Under the pieces are notes generated by a model. It was given only the letters and a program-made list of their open reading frames with translations, was not told the DNA's origin and ran no database searches. Shown here in pieces: positions 12,865 through 25,900 of a DNA stretch of 64,000 nt. The translations under genes were made by a program, and so were the position numbers. The stretch spans positions 1,783,984 to 1,847,983 of the forward strand of contig WBMW01001708.1 in assembly GCA_013396635.1 (NCBI GenBank), written 5' to 3'. The stretch comes from Penelope pileata. Taxonomy: Eukaryota > Chordata > Aves > Galliformes > Cracidae. Within the stretch, counting starts at the first letter, position 1. The number at the start of each line of letters is the position of its first letter.

Positions 12865-14838
12865 CATGTGGCATCTACTCAGAACTGTCTTGTTTTTATT
12901 CGCTTCTCGTTTGGAGGGGATTTGGCTGTCTGCAGATGCACAGCAGCAAAGAATGGATGGAATAAGGAAAAACATAAATTTTGGAAAACATTTCCTTTCC
13001 CTGAGTGCTGGGGCCAGGCGGTCAGCGGGGGGCAGGCCTGGCGCTGCTGCTGTGTGCTGCTGGCCTCCTGCTGAGCAGCCTCATGGGAAAGAGCATCTTA
13101 ATGGTCTTAAATGCCTACTAAGAGTAATGCTGGAGGTCATCTGCATGCTGCATACTAAGTCCCCTCTAACCCTCTTGGTCCTCTTTGTAGCTCAGTGCTG
13201 GCCCTGGGGAGGTGCTGATGAGATGGTGGCTCTAAGTTGCGGGGGGGAGCGCTGGGGGTGCAGCTCATTTTATTTGTATCTTGCTTATGAGGTCAGTGCT
13301 AAGTGGGAGGCCGTTAGCAGAGGTGGATGGAGTTGTTACAGATGGTCTGGGCTATACTTTTTTATTTAAAATTTTGAACTGCCCACAGTGTGTTAGATGA
13401 GAGAGCTCACCATAGAGCAGCTGCACGTGGCGTTCACAAATGGATTTAATAGATGTAGAGCTCATAAAGAGTGGAATTAATGAGTCATTACCATTTCTGC
13501 CTGTTGCTAAAGATATCAGTGTCTTCAAATACACGTTCAAAATTAACAAAATCCTTGAGCTAATGCCTCCTGCCCTGCTGATTGCTGAAAACTGCACACA
13601 CAGTTACTGGGGGCAGTGCTGGCAGAATTGCATCATTGAGGAACGGCTTCTCTGCCAAGCTCTGCGTGTTATGATGCTAATTTTAAATTCCCCAAGGAGA
13701 AACGTTCACTTCTTGAGTTGTCACTGCCACTTGGCTATGCACGCCACTTGAAAGGAGAGAGCTGCTGCCTTCAGTGCGTGCCCATGGGCTGGCGTGAGGT
13801 AATGCTGTTATGCCAGTTGGATTCTTTCTAGCTGAAGAATGAATTCATGCGTTCCCACCTATTTCTTGGTAAAGCTACATGCAGGGCCTGGTTTCTTTTG
13901 AGGTTTTTTTCTTTTCCTCATTCTTTTGTACATGTGTTTTTTTGCTTTGTATGTCGTTCAGTGCTCTGTGCTCTCTCGTAGAGAAACGGGATAGTGTGGG
14001 TGCTGTTTTTTCTTTCCTCTGAAGTTGATATTACTGGCTTTAGTTGATTCAGTTGATTTTTCCTAACACTTGCCTTGACACAAGTGTGAAATAAATACCA
14101 AGTCATTCCTTAACGGTATCATTACTCCTTGTGTTTTGCTGCCCTTGGCTAAGGCAGCCAGAAGAAAATCCACTACTGGAGCCTATTAACTCCATCAGCT
14201 GGGATTGTGCAGTCATTTTGCAGACCATCACTCTACTTCTACCAGTAGCGTGTTCACTCTAGCAGAACTGCCAGCCTTCATTTCCCTCGATAAATGTTTG
14301 CTAAGAAGAAACTTACCACGTCCAAGGCTCATCTTCTAGCAGCTCCTGTCAGAGGCACCTGGAGCAAAGATCCCAGTTACTGTCTGCGTTCCCAGGAGCA
14401 GGTAGGACTGGAGCTCCCTCTACCGTGACACTGCAGTTACTGAAGGGAAGCCAACCATTTTTAAGGAGAAGCAGAGAACTAATGATGTTCCAAGCCGAGA
14501 GGAGTGCTTACGTAGTGCAAGGCTGGATGTCATACAGGGCACTTTTACATCCAAGTGTTTCTCCAGAACACTGAAGCTGGGTACAACTACTGCCTGAGCT
14601 GAGTTTTACTCAACCAAGTAAAGAAAATCTAATCCTCATGAAATTCAACAGTTCCATCTACCTGAAGTCAGCCACATACCTGCAAGAGGAGGGGCAGCTG
14701 CTCGGGGAAGCTGGTTGTTTAGTTACAAACACCCCAGGGCAGCTCCCAGAGGTGCTGTGCCATGTGGCCCTGCCAGGTGGTTCCAACTGTTTTTTTTTAA
14801 GAGCAAAGGCCAAAAAGCTGAAGCAGCACATAGTTATC
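12865..14838. other. Intergenic spacer between the WDR86 and NUB1 3' ends
   Basis: About 2 kb between the convergent 3' ends. No repeat family, exon or RNA gene was recognised. Its left and right limits depend on which poly(A) sites are used. Confidence 0.55.
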
Positions 14839-14844
14839 TTTATT
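14839..14844 (-). promoter_or_regulatory. Candidate NUB1 poly(A) signal
   Basis: AATAAA on the - strand (tttatt on +), about 490 bases beyond the NUB1 stop codon. It is the clearest signal in the expected place, and the sequence between is AT-rich like a 3' UTR. Confidence 0.45.
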
Positions 14845-15327
14845 GTCTGTGTAACACCTGCATAAAGTGGCAAGCAAAATGCTGTGTAAATCCATGCACG
14901 ACACGTAAATGACTCTTAGAAATCTTTCAGAAGAAAAGAGCAGTATGTAAGTAGGTACCTCCATAACCTCATTAGTAGGTTTCTCATTTACAAACATTGT
15001 TTTAAAGCTGGTATTTGAAAATGGCATAGAAATGCTTATTTACCTGTATACTAAATGAATTAACTTATTTCACGATAAAAATATAGTTAAGTTCTATTAA
15101 ATTCTCTTCTGAAAATAAATGTTTCTATCTTTCTGCTGTGACAATAAATTACAAGGTATCACAAATGTAGGCTTTAAGCAGATTTATAAATAAGCAGGAA
15201 TTATGTGTTTCACCTATAGCTTAACTGAATTCAAGGCGTTTAGTAGGAGATAAGCTGAAGATGCATTTATAATCCCAACTCAATTTGTCAGGGGAAGAGC
15301 GTGTAACTGAAGTCAAGGTAATGAGAT

Positions 15328-15491
15328 TTAATGCTGTGGTACTTGTATATAGGATAAGTATTCGTGAATGATCTGTTCCTCCTCCTCCAGTGTTAAATCC
15401 AGATAATCCTCCTCATGTTCAGGAATATCCTCCAGGATTTCATTGACTGCATCGCTCTCCATGTCTTCATCTGTTGGTGAACTAGAAGAAC
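15328..15491 (-). CDS. NUB1: NUB1 exon 15, acidic C-terminus and stop
   Basis: Acceptor ggaag after a long T-rich tract. It encodes DEDMESDAVNEILEDIPEHE, then a glutamate-rich end (EEEEQIIHEYLSYI) and a stop at 15330-15328. The block AVNEILEDIPEHEEDYLD is essentially the mammalian NUB1 C-terminus. Confidence 0.97.
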
Positions 15492-18400
15492 CTTCCATAA
15501 AAAAAAATAAATAAAAAATCAGCAGTGATTTCATTGCTGAAATAAAAGTTTATACTTTTCCTCTTTCACCAGCATGACTGCTCTGCAAGAATCAGTTACT
15601 ACAAAACTACCTCTTATTTAAAATTGCTCTGCCAAAGTAATTGCAGGATGGCCAATTTTCCTACTATTTAAAGCTGTGGGAAAGCCCATAGTTGTACAAC
15701 AGATTGCTAGAGCTCTGGCAGCTAATATGAGACAGAAAGGGTGAGTTTCCTCTTTGCTAATGGTATGTATCAGTTACAGCTCTAGCGAGATAAGGGGCAT
15801 GTGGTCAAATCAGCCACTGTACCACACAGAGCTGCAACAAACCTTCATAGCAATCAAAAATCAGGCATTAGAAAGCCAACTTACTGCAATCTTTGGTGGT
15901 AGGTCCAGGAAAGATAGTCTTAAAAAAAAAAAAAAACTTACTATTTGCTCTCTGAAAGAGTACAAGCAGGGAGAGGTTGATTTGCTTTTAATTGGTGTGA
16001 GTGAGTACAGCTGGGAGAAGCTAGAGTTAATTGTGGGCCAGCAAGGGCTGTGTGTTCCTCACCAGTGCTATGATGCAGACACCCAAGGTCTCCAGCCTTG
16101 CGTGCCCAAGCCACAGCTGGGTCAGCAGCCACTCCCCTCAGCCTTTCCCAGGCTGCCTCTGAAGGTTACCCCCTCCTTCAGGGCTGCATCTGTCCTGAGC
16201 ACTGCCTACAGCTGATACCACACCCCTTATAGATCCATACATTGTTGGGATTGACTGCAGGTGCTATAGCTTATGTAGAGTGATGTCTGCCTTGTTGGCG
16301 ACTACGGTAAAAAGAAAATTAGTCTAAGGCCTAACTCAAAACCTTCTATGAGTATTTAAGCAGAAATCACACCGTGAGCTTATACAAAAAGCAGAATAGC
16401 CTCCTGCTTTCTCTAGTTGTTGCATGCAGCAATTCTTACCTGCAGAGTCTGTAGGTGAGTCTTTAGATGAAGTCGACTCTTCTGAGGGACTGGACCCTTC
16501 TGGAGATAGCTGCAGTGAATCTGGCAGAACTCCCCCATAGTGAGCAAGGGTCTGGGAAGCCAAGTGGATGTTGCCTTTAAAGACCGTTAGAGCTTGTTTC
16601 GCTGACTCCTGGCTGAATCCCATGTACATCAGCTACAGGGGGGAGGAAAAAAAAAATATGGAGAAATCCAAGCTCATTCAGCATCACTGACTAACAGGAA
16701 TCTGACCGTGCATCTGATAGTCATTCCCCTTGCACAGAGGAAAGCACTGCATACCAGGAATTCCAGGACACTGACTCTGGTTTACTGGAACAGTTAACAA
16801 CAGGGCAGTGACCTATTAAAGGAATGGGAATGTTGAGCAGAATCAAGAGCCTCTTGTTTAACATCAGGCCAGCACTTCAGTTTCCAAAAGGAACTTCAAA
16901 GCACTCCAGCATTCCAGGAGTGTGTATGTGCTATTTGTCTTTTCTACACAATATGGTTTCCTGCCTGACATTAATTACAGAGCCACACCAGCTACTGAAG
17001 AGCTTTTCAGATGGCCTGCAATGAGAAAGACACATTCCAGCACTTTCCCTTGTGCACTGCAATATGTTTAAAGACTTGCATAAATTTCTCCTCTGCTGTC
17101 TTCTTCGGGTTAGAGCACCAGAATGCACACACTTCCCTCAACATCTGTGCTCGACAAGTTGGTGTGGAGGGCAGGAAGTAAACAGGAATTACATTTCAAC
17201 CCAAGTGTGGCTTTGCTGTGAAGAGCGGATGCACGACAATGGAATTTTGAGGGATGTGGGATAAGGAATATTTGTGCAGCTTTACTTAAGCAAGATACGG
17301 TGTGGTTGAAAGTATAATTCAGAAACAAGACTACCAACTTCTCAGAAAGAAAAAGGTCTAACTTACTTGGTCAATACTTTCTTGAGAAACCTGAAACTGG
17401 TCCACGGCCAAAGGATCATCGTCATCACTTTCCAGCAGTAACTCTGGATTGTCCAGAATAAACTACAGTGAAACAGAGAGGGCTTAGAACAGAGCGATAC
17501 CGTTACATTAGTCCTCAGTACGGAGAAGTTTAGCCCTCTAGCTGATACAAGCAAAACCTCAAGCATCTTAGATGGTGTCTGATTCATTGGGTCAGGAAGT
17601 ACAAGTTCAGTCATTACAGTTCAAAGGAAGGGTATGAACTAACCAATACAGAGGGCAGAAAATAAGAATCTGCTAAGCAATTTGACAATTTTTTTTCTTT
17701 TTTTGGTACAAAACTGCTGCTCCTGAAAATCACTTACCTTAAAAGCTTGGTCCAGGTTTCCTTGTACATGACGAAGAGCTACCTGAGCAGCTCTCTCTGA
17801 GTAGCCCATACTTTTCAAGGTGTTTATGTCTTCCAGTCGCTGCCTTCTTTTAGCTCTCTCCTCCCTCCTTATCTGTGCCTTTTCCTGCAAGAACACAGCA
17901 ATTACAAAGCTAACTGTGCATGGGAGTACTTCAGCCTTCCCCTGTGCATATGGGGTTTCTTGGATTTACTTACTGAGTTTGAATTTCTTGACAAAAAAGG
18001 ACTTTTTATTTTAAATACACATTTTGCTGCCAGACAGTCATTGCTAAAATGAGCTGTATTCCCCATGAGCAAGCACTGTAGCCACACTTCTGCTCTGAAG
18101 TCTCAGCAGATCAGATCTTATGCTACCACAGCTATTATAGGCCCTGTGTAGTAAGTGATAAAGCACTTTGGCAGATGGGCCTGCAGACAAGACTTGCCAA
18201 GGACATACAGTCAGTGCTGGGCATGCAGCCAGTAAGTCCTCTTAGCCATTTGACTCTTCTATCCACATTTCACTGTTTGAGGTCCAGAAGTGCCACCTCT
18301 ACTTACCAAATGTAACTTGAGGCACTTCAAGTCTGGATAACACTGTTATCTACTCTCATTTCAGAACAAAACAGCCGTTTCCTCTCATGGATCTTCCAAG

Positions 18401-21400
18401 TCCAAACACATCATCCCGTGTGTTTTGGGACAGAGCTTCTCTTTTATTAAGCTTTGATTTTGAACTTGTGGCAGCAGATGTCAAGCTGTTAGTTACACTA
18501 ACAGTGCCAGAGCAGGATAATCAAAGCTCGTAATTTAGCACCATGGTGCATTCATTAGCTATGCAAAACATGACCTTAGGGACACCCCTACAAATATGAT
18601 CCTAGGTTTAATACTTTTCCTGCACCATACCTCTCTCCTGTTGGTAATGAGATTGGCAGCATGCTCCACATTCCCATGGCACGCTCGCAGGGCAAGGCGA
18701 GCTTCCTGTTCGGAGAACCCCAGGAGTGACAGGCGGTAGACTTTTTCTGGATCTATGTAGAGCTCTTCATATAAACGAGATGCCTGTATGTAAAGAGAAC
18801 AAGGTGATAGCACTGATACTGTTCCTAACACACAAATGGAAAAAAACATCTCATTTTTCAGAGTAAGTGAAGAATAGGTAGAAGGTGTAATGCAGAGCCC
18901 AAACATGGGAACATTCTTCCTTCAGTATGTTCCTGGTGTGATCAGCTTGAAAGCTCTCCCTAATGGTGTCTTACCTTCTGAATGTACTCAGCAGCCTCCT
19001 TTTCTCTGCCACTGTGATAGTGTCCTATCCCCTGAAGGAGGTAAAGCCGCAGAAATAAAACCTTCTCACGACCATAGCTTCCCTAAAGTATTGTTAAACA
19101 AAGGGGAGAAGAGGGGAAAGCCTATGTTAGAACATCCATTTGTTAGCAATAGGACACTACACACATTTAAAGAAACTGTAGTCACTAACAGACAACACCT
19201 AGTATGCAGATAAAGTGTCACATCTGAAGCAGCGATGCCTGCACATACAAACATGTTTGCTGTGACCTCGTTGTTGAATCCATTGCTTTCACCATGCTGA
19301 CAATGACACAACTACATAACCAGCCAAGGAAGCATGAGAAAGCTTTAAGCTTCTAAATGAGAGCCTGGTAGTATTTGAACAATAACTGAATAAACGCAGA
19401 AAAAAATACAAAGCCACCCTAGTTAAATCAAAACCAGCATACTTTGATATCAATAAGTCTCTCATGGTTCTCTCCATAGCACCTCTGGAAGCATCTGTGG
19501 GCTGTGGTCAGCTTTTTCTCTGCATCATCCAGGCAGTCCAGCTGCTCCAGGCGGAAGTAGCACCACACTATATCCAGCTGCAGTACTGCATAGTTATCAA
19601 CGGTATTCAGCAGCTCTGTGCTGCACTCACTGGAAAAGTAAAACAGTTTTTTTGAAGGGGTGGTTGTTTACTCTTTTTTTTTTTTGAACACTAACAAAAC
19701 AATATGCTTGAAGTACATGTACTCACATATCTGAGGAAGCATGTGCTTCATATTTGAGGTAGCAAACTGAAGCCGGGGGAGCTTTAATAAAATATTGATG
19801 TCCCACCACTTTCACTAATACACAGGACACTAATGATAACACTGTATCTCAAACAATTACACAGTCACAGTTTATTTTGTTACTGTTTAAGATAGCATCT
19901 ATTTAAAAAAAAGCAGGATGGAATTAAACCCCATGTAACCTTTAAGAGGACAGAGATCAATTGTCTTCCTCAGTGCAGGTGAACACGGTGGGTTCACAGT
20001 GTGCTCACAGATGAGAAGCAGAAGGGGACAACATTAATTCAGGGGTTCTCAAAAAGAGCAGCCTAGGGTTCTGACTGCTGACAGCAAACTAGATTATCAG
20101 CAGAAATCCTGACACAGTTACTGACCTCTGCTATCTGTTCCACGTTTAGAAGAAATTATTCTTTACAGGAACAATTGCAAAAGAGTATGTGTATCTGCCT
20201 CTCGAGCTACAGCAATTTATAGCCTAGTACATTCATATTGACAGTTTGTTTCTGTTAATATGAAAGACTAAACTGCCCAGCAGCAGTATCTGTTTCAGCT
20301 GTTGTACATGAAGCCACCTGTCACTGCAAGTCAGAGGCTTTGACTGCTATTTCCCATCTGCAGAGGAGGTGAGAAGTAATCCTGGCCAAAACAGGCCCTG
20401 ATTTACATGCACAGGCAGAGCTAATGGTGTTCCTATATTTGGTTGACAGTACAGGAAAGCTAGATATAAATACTCAAAAATGTTCTTACCAGAAGTGTTT
20501 ATCAGCATCCAACAAATATGGCAGTGCTATTTCATATTCTTTCTTCTTCATTAATGCTCTGCCCTTTTCATGATAACCCATTGCCAGCACAAGTGCCTAG
20601 AGAAAACATACTGAGTCATTTCTGCACTCCCCTCAGCTCACTTCTATAACTGAAAATAAATGTGTAGGTACTCCAGTAGACTTCTTGTTCTTCCTAGAAA
20701 CATGCCATTGTATCAGTTCAGTAAGAGCAATACTACTTCACATTGCTTCATATTCTTCTCCCATCTAATCATATTAATATGTTGTCTTAAAAAAAGGCAA
20801 CAAATGCTCCTGACACACAAAGTGCCGTACCAATTTATTTTAAAACTAAAACCTTAGACAGATTTTTAATAACAAGTGATATAAAGCTAAGCATTTTGCA
20901 GGTCCTGTACTTCCTGACAGTATCAAATTTGTTCTGTTTTACTATTACAACTATCTTGTAAACTCTAGTGATTCATTTCCTACAAAACCTCAAAACTGAA
21001 AATTACATCTTGAACGTGTCAGGAAAGCTCCCTAGTTTCTGCAGTGTGACAATTTAAATAATAGTGCTTGGTAGAAACAACCTGCAATAGTTCTTCTCAC
21101 CCACTTTGAAAACTGGTGAAAGCTCGTGCACTTGAACATTTGATACTTTAGCTTTTAGGGTGAGTTACTACTTTCAGCACTTCATGAGAATCAGGTGTGT
21201 TGTAAGAATAGACAGTTATTTTTTCCAATCACCCAGAAACTCTAGATGAACCAGAGAACACAGTATGGCTCAGCAGCAGTTAACACATGTTGGGGCCTGT
21301 TCATTCCTCCCCCGCCCCCCTTTTCTTTTTCCTTTTGGTTACTGGGAGTAATTCCAACTATCTGTAAAGATTTTTTTATTTATCTTCAGAAAATCTAATG

Positions 21401-22935
21401 ATCTTTTAGACAGTGCCTAAGACCATTCTTCTGCTTCAGCAGCCAACATCAGGTATGTCACTCCTACTTTAACTGGGTGTGTGCACCCTGCCAAAGACTT
21501 TCAGTTGAGAATGTGGGACTTGAACAGTGAACAAATTTAAATCTGAGAGGGGTCACAGTGCAAAAGATATCAAAACTATATTGGAAGAGTCTGATTTTGT
21601 GAGGTTCATTTTACTTCCAGCTGAAACTGACTGAGCCTAATGAACAAGTTATCTTCATTTGATTCTAGGGCAATCAAAATTTAAAACAGGTGCTAAGATA
21701 CAACAAAGTTAAAGTCCATCTTAAAACACATAAAAAAAGACATGGACCACACAGAGGCCTATGCAAGAGGAAATCTGCAATTAGAGGTCTGTCCTCAGAT
21801 GATTAAAGTATCCCGAATTGTAGAATTCTACTTTAATTTTATTTCAAAATAATTTATATTAAGAAAATATCTACTGGACCTGGTGTACATCCTCAAAAAG
21901 CCCAGCTGTATTTCAATCCCATATTTGTAATAGCTTCTTATAGCTCGATTCATGAAGTATCTCACTACCTTGGTAAGGTAATTTTTACCTACTTTTTTAG
22001 CTTGAGGAGGAATCTCGATTGATCTCCCAGTCTGATTAGCTATATCTAGATATGGAGCAGTATCTGGATCTAAGTACTCCTCTGAAACATAAGAAAAAGG
22101 AGTTTTAGTTGTAAATACCACCTTCCAAACAAGTAACATTGCTGTCATACGATGATGTCAGTAAGTACACGGTTAAATAAAAAAGCAAACAATAACAACA
22201 CATCTGAATTACATATGAAAGCTGGTTTTGGACAGAACTGCCAGCAACAGCCTCATCTGGCCAAGCATGAGGCATTTTAGACAGCTCACTAAGGAAGATG
22301 CCATTTCTTCATGCAGAAATTTAGACTCAGCTTAACTTAGGCAAATTCTAAAGAATTTTTTACAGAAGACAAAACGTCTACATTTTAGATGATAAGACAC
22401 TTGAAATTATTTATCAAATAAAGCCTAAAGAATACAAGAAAAAAAGCAAACCCTGAGCACAGTTAATAAAACCAAAGAAAAATATAGCTCAGTACTCTCC
22501 TTTCCCCATGTCTTTACTCTTTATGACTAAATTATCAGTTTTGTTTTCACTTTCATTTGATTTAAAACGAAAAAAGATGCTTCTCTTGGAAACCAAAGAC
22601 AATTAAGAAGGAGTTTGCTGAGATTAAAAGCTTCTGCCTTGCAATTTTCCTCCAATGAAACAAAGGTTTGTTAAATCCTCTTTACATTTCACATAGATTC
22701 ACAGAGACCCTCGAGCCTGTGAGGCCATTATAGACCCTGCCATACTCTGGCACTAAGATACAGTTGACAGATACTGGTAAACACCCTAAAAAGATCCTAT
22801 ATAGGATTCAAGGGCTGGGGTCTAAATTACCACTTAAGTCAATAAAAAAGAATAAATTCTTTTATTTGCTCAAAATCTGACATTATAGTAAGAAACAGGC
22901 TGTCACTGACTGTTAAAAGAAGCTTTGTTTGCAGG

Positions 22936-22966
<31 letters not shown>

Positions 22967-25900
22967 TTGGCAGGAATTCATTAAGTACTCAATTTCAGTT
23001 TCTTGCTTGTGGATTTTCGGAACAATAAAATAGAGAAATGATTTAAGCTCACCATCTAGCAGTGCAATTCATGGACACATTTAATCTCATTTTGAAAAAT
23101 TATTACTGTTAAATTGACTATATCCTTTTACTTAATCCACAGTTGCTAGCAATCAACGTGAAATGCAATGAGAAAAGAACAGCCACGTTATAGATCAGCG
23201 TGACAAGCGAACCGTTCTGCACAGTGAAACCATGGTTACACACAGTCATATCTGAGGTAAACTACAAAAAAGTGTGTAATGACTTATAATATATTATTCC
23301 ATTGTGCTTATGTGTACAATAAATTTAATGCCTGTTCTCAGAGTTGTCAGTCCCTTAACTGTCAAGTGCCAATTAAATAATAATTGATTCATATAATATC
23401 CTTCTGAAGTGCCAAATATTTTCTAGCATTCCAGTCGTATAAGAATTAGAATAGAAGAGGAAGTTTTAATCAACTTAAAATTTAGTTTTCAAGTTGGTAG
23501 AAAACTACAGAGGTATAAAGTGAAACCTGGTCGTGGTATAGGTAATTCTCCGTGCTGAAATGCCATAGAGAAGATCTGCAAGTTTTTGATCTGCAAGAAT
23601 TCATAAATGCCAAACTCCCCACTCCCAAACCAACTCTCCCTTACCTCTCTCTGCCAGAATTTCCAAACCCTTCTTAGTTCTTTGCATCTTGTCACTTATG
23701 TCTTTTTCTTTCTTGCGTTGAAGTTCTTCTTCCTGAACCCTCCTTTTAGTTTCCTCATCGCTCTGTTCCAGTTGAAGTACCATCACTTTTGCATTGTGTG
23801 TTACACCTTGGTCTTCAAGGGTTTTTCCTGCAAAATAAAGTAGGATGGATGTAATCCAAATACTGTATTTATGAAGACTATTTTACATGGCACTGCTACT
23901 GGAAAAAAAATAATAACCTAAACAGCCCCTTACCTTGCTTGCATTGTACTGGAGAACTACAGTAATTATTAGATCTAAGCACTCAGTCAAAACCACTGTG
24001 AATTACTGACATCTTCACCAGCAACTCAGAAACTCAACTCAGAAGCAGACTGGCATTTTAAAAATGCCTTCAAAACGACTAGTATGTTTCTTTGCTTGCT
24101 TTTTTCCAAAGCATTCAAGAAATACAAATGTTTCTATTTCAGTTAACTGACCTCCAGGCAATAAGTGGAATACTGTGGGGTTAAGCAACAAGTCCGGAAT
24201 CACACACCACAATGGCACCAGGACAAAGGAAGTGGAAATTGAATCCAAGTTCTTATTATCAAGTTTATGGCTCAAACTACTTCTGACCTCTTCTAAGGGA
24301 ACTAAATATGACTAAATATGTCAGATGCTTAGGAAATCAATAAAAAATAGAGTAGCTGCTGTTAGGTCCCACCTGTCTGAAAAGCTGAACTAAAGTAACA
24401 CATCACAATCAAGTTTCTGAATGTGCTGTTATACAATATGGATTGTAGGGAAATCTATAGTTTCTCTTAAAACAACTATTTTGGGTATTTCAACACTTCA
24501 GAAAATAGATTTTCAACATTTCTTAAGGGGTTCCTATAATCAATAATTCTGAGTATTTTGACCACTATGATTGTAGGAGAACTGTTAGGTCACGGCCTGA
24601 ACCTGTGATTGAGCACCTGGTGAAGGGGTGTGGCTGTCCCTGGGAGCACAGGCAGATTGTTTGCACCTGTGCTCCCCACCTGAGCAGAAGGGGTGGAGCC
24701 AGGGTGGGGCTGCCCTGGGCTCATTTAAGAGCCAGCAGCAAAGAGGAGGGCATCTCTCTGCTGTCTGTTGAGAACTGTTATTTGCTGGAGGAGCATTGCT
24801 GGGGTGGAAGATCACTCGTCATCACCTGCGTGAGTCAAAACTTCTGTGTATGTCCCCTGTTAAGCCTGTAATACTTTGCCTGAGATTACAAAGAGCCTCT
24901 CTGAAGCAATTTTGTTTCTTCATTTGCAAAACAACTGTTACACTTTTACTATAGAGCAGAGCCAAACAAATACAACTACTGTTCCTTGGAGGTATTTCAA
25001 AATCAACAAAACTGTAAAACAGCTCAGAAATTTTGCTTCTGAGAAGCAGTAAACTGGAAGGTGAACATAAGGATATTCAACTAGAGATACATACCCAGGT
25101 CAAGCTGTTTCTTATTTATGATGATTTTGATAGCATTTTCTTTCAACTCATGCTCTTGTGCTATCCTGTGAAATAAATGATTGCATCTATGAATATAAAT
25201 GTATAAGGACAAACAATATTTCTATTAGAATAGCAATAAGATTTGAAAATGAGTATGTTCATTACTGGCTTAATGCTATAAAAGGCTGCTAAGAGCAAAA
25301 ATATCATCAGAAAGCTTTCTAGGCCATACAGGAGAAAAGATATAGAAAGGGAAAAGCAAAACAGGCAGAAAAGAATCTGATTTTAGTAGGATTAAAAATA
25401 CAGCAATACAAGCTTGTGCTTGCTATTCAGAAGACCTGCCTCATTACAGATTTGGAGTATGGGTCACTGGTGCCTTTTCTGGTACTTGCTGGTGATTTAG
25501 AAGAGTCACCTCCACATTTGTGACTTTCCTTTTTACTATGTTATGCTATTGCTTCTTATATGAAGAACTGCCCTACCCCCAGGGACATCAGACAGCCTAT
25601 TCAGATGTACTGAATGCTAAGAAAAAGCTGAAGATAATCCAGCAAATAGTGCCCTGTTTGCATTTTGTAGTACTGTGTGACAGCATGCTACTTCACAAGA
25701 CAAAAACCAAAGGTGATTACACTTACTGTGATCTGAGCTCCTTGCCTGTGATGAACAGGCTAGTTTCCAGTGGGATTTTTCTGCTCTGTAGTAATTATAT
25801 TGGGTGGGGGGATTGGAGAAGGAAAGGAAAAGAACATGGTATCACAATACTTTGGACACTGTCTTAATTAACTGTTTTATAACTACTACAACTTCATTTT

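Larger units (their letters stand above)
15492..22992 (-). other. NUB1: NUB1 introns 7-14
   Basis: The sequence between exons 7 and 15 is AT-rich intron apart from the exons listed. A T-run lies at 22940-22962. No interspersed repeat or RNA gene was recognised. Confidence 0.75.

Noticed and set aside
21828..22148. A 106-codon frame around NUB1 exon 7 as a separate gene
   Set aside because: Only 22081-21993 is coding (YLDIANQTGRSI). The rest is flanking intron read through the splice sites.
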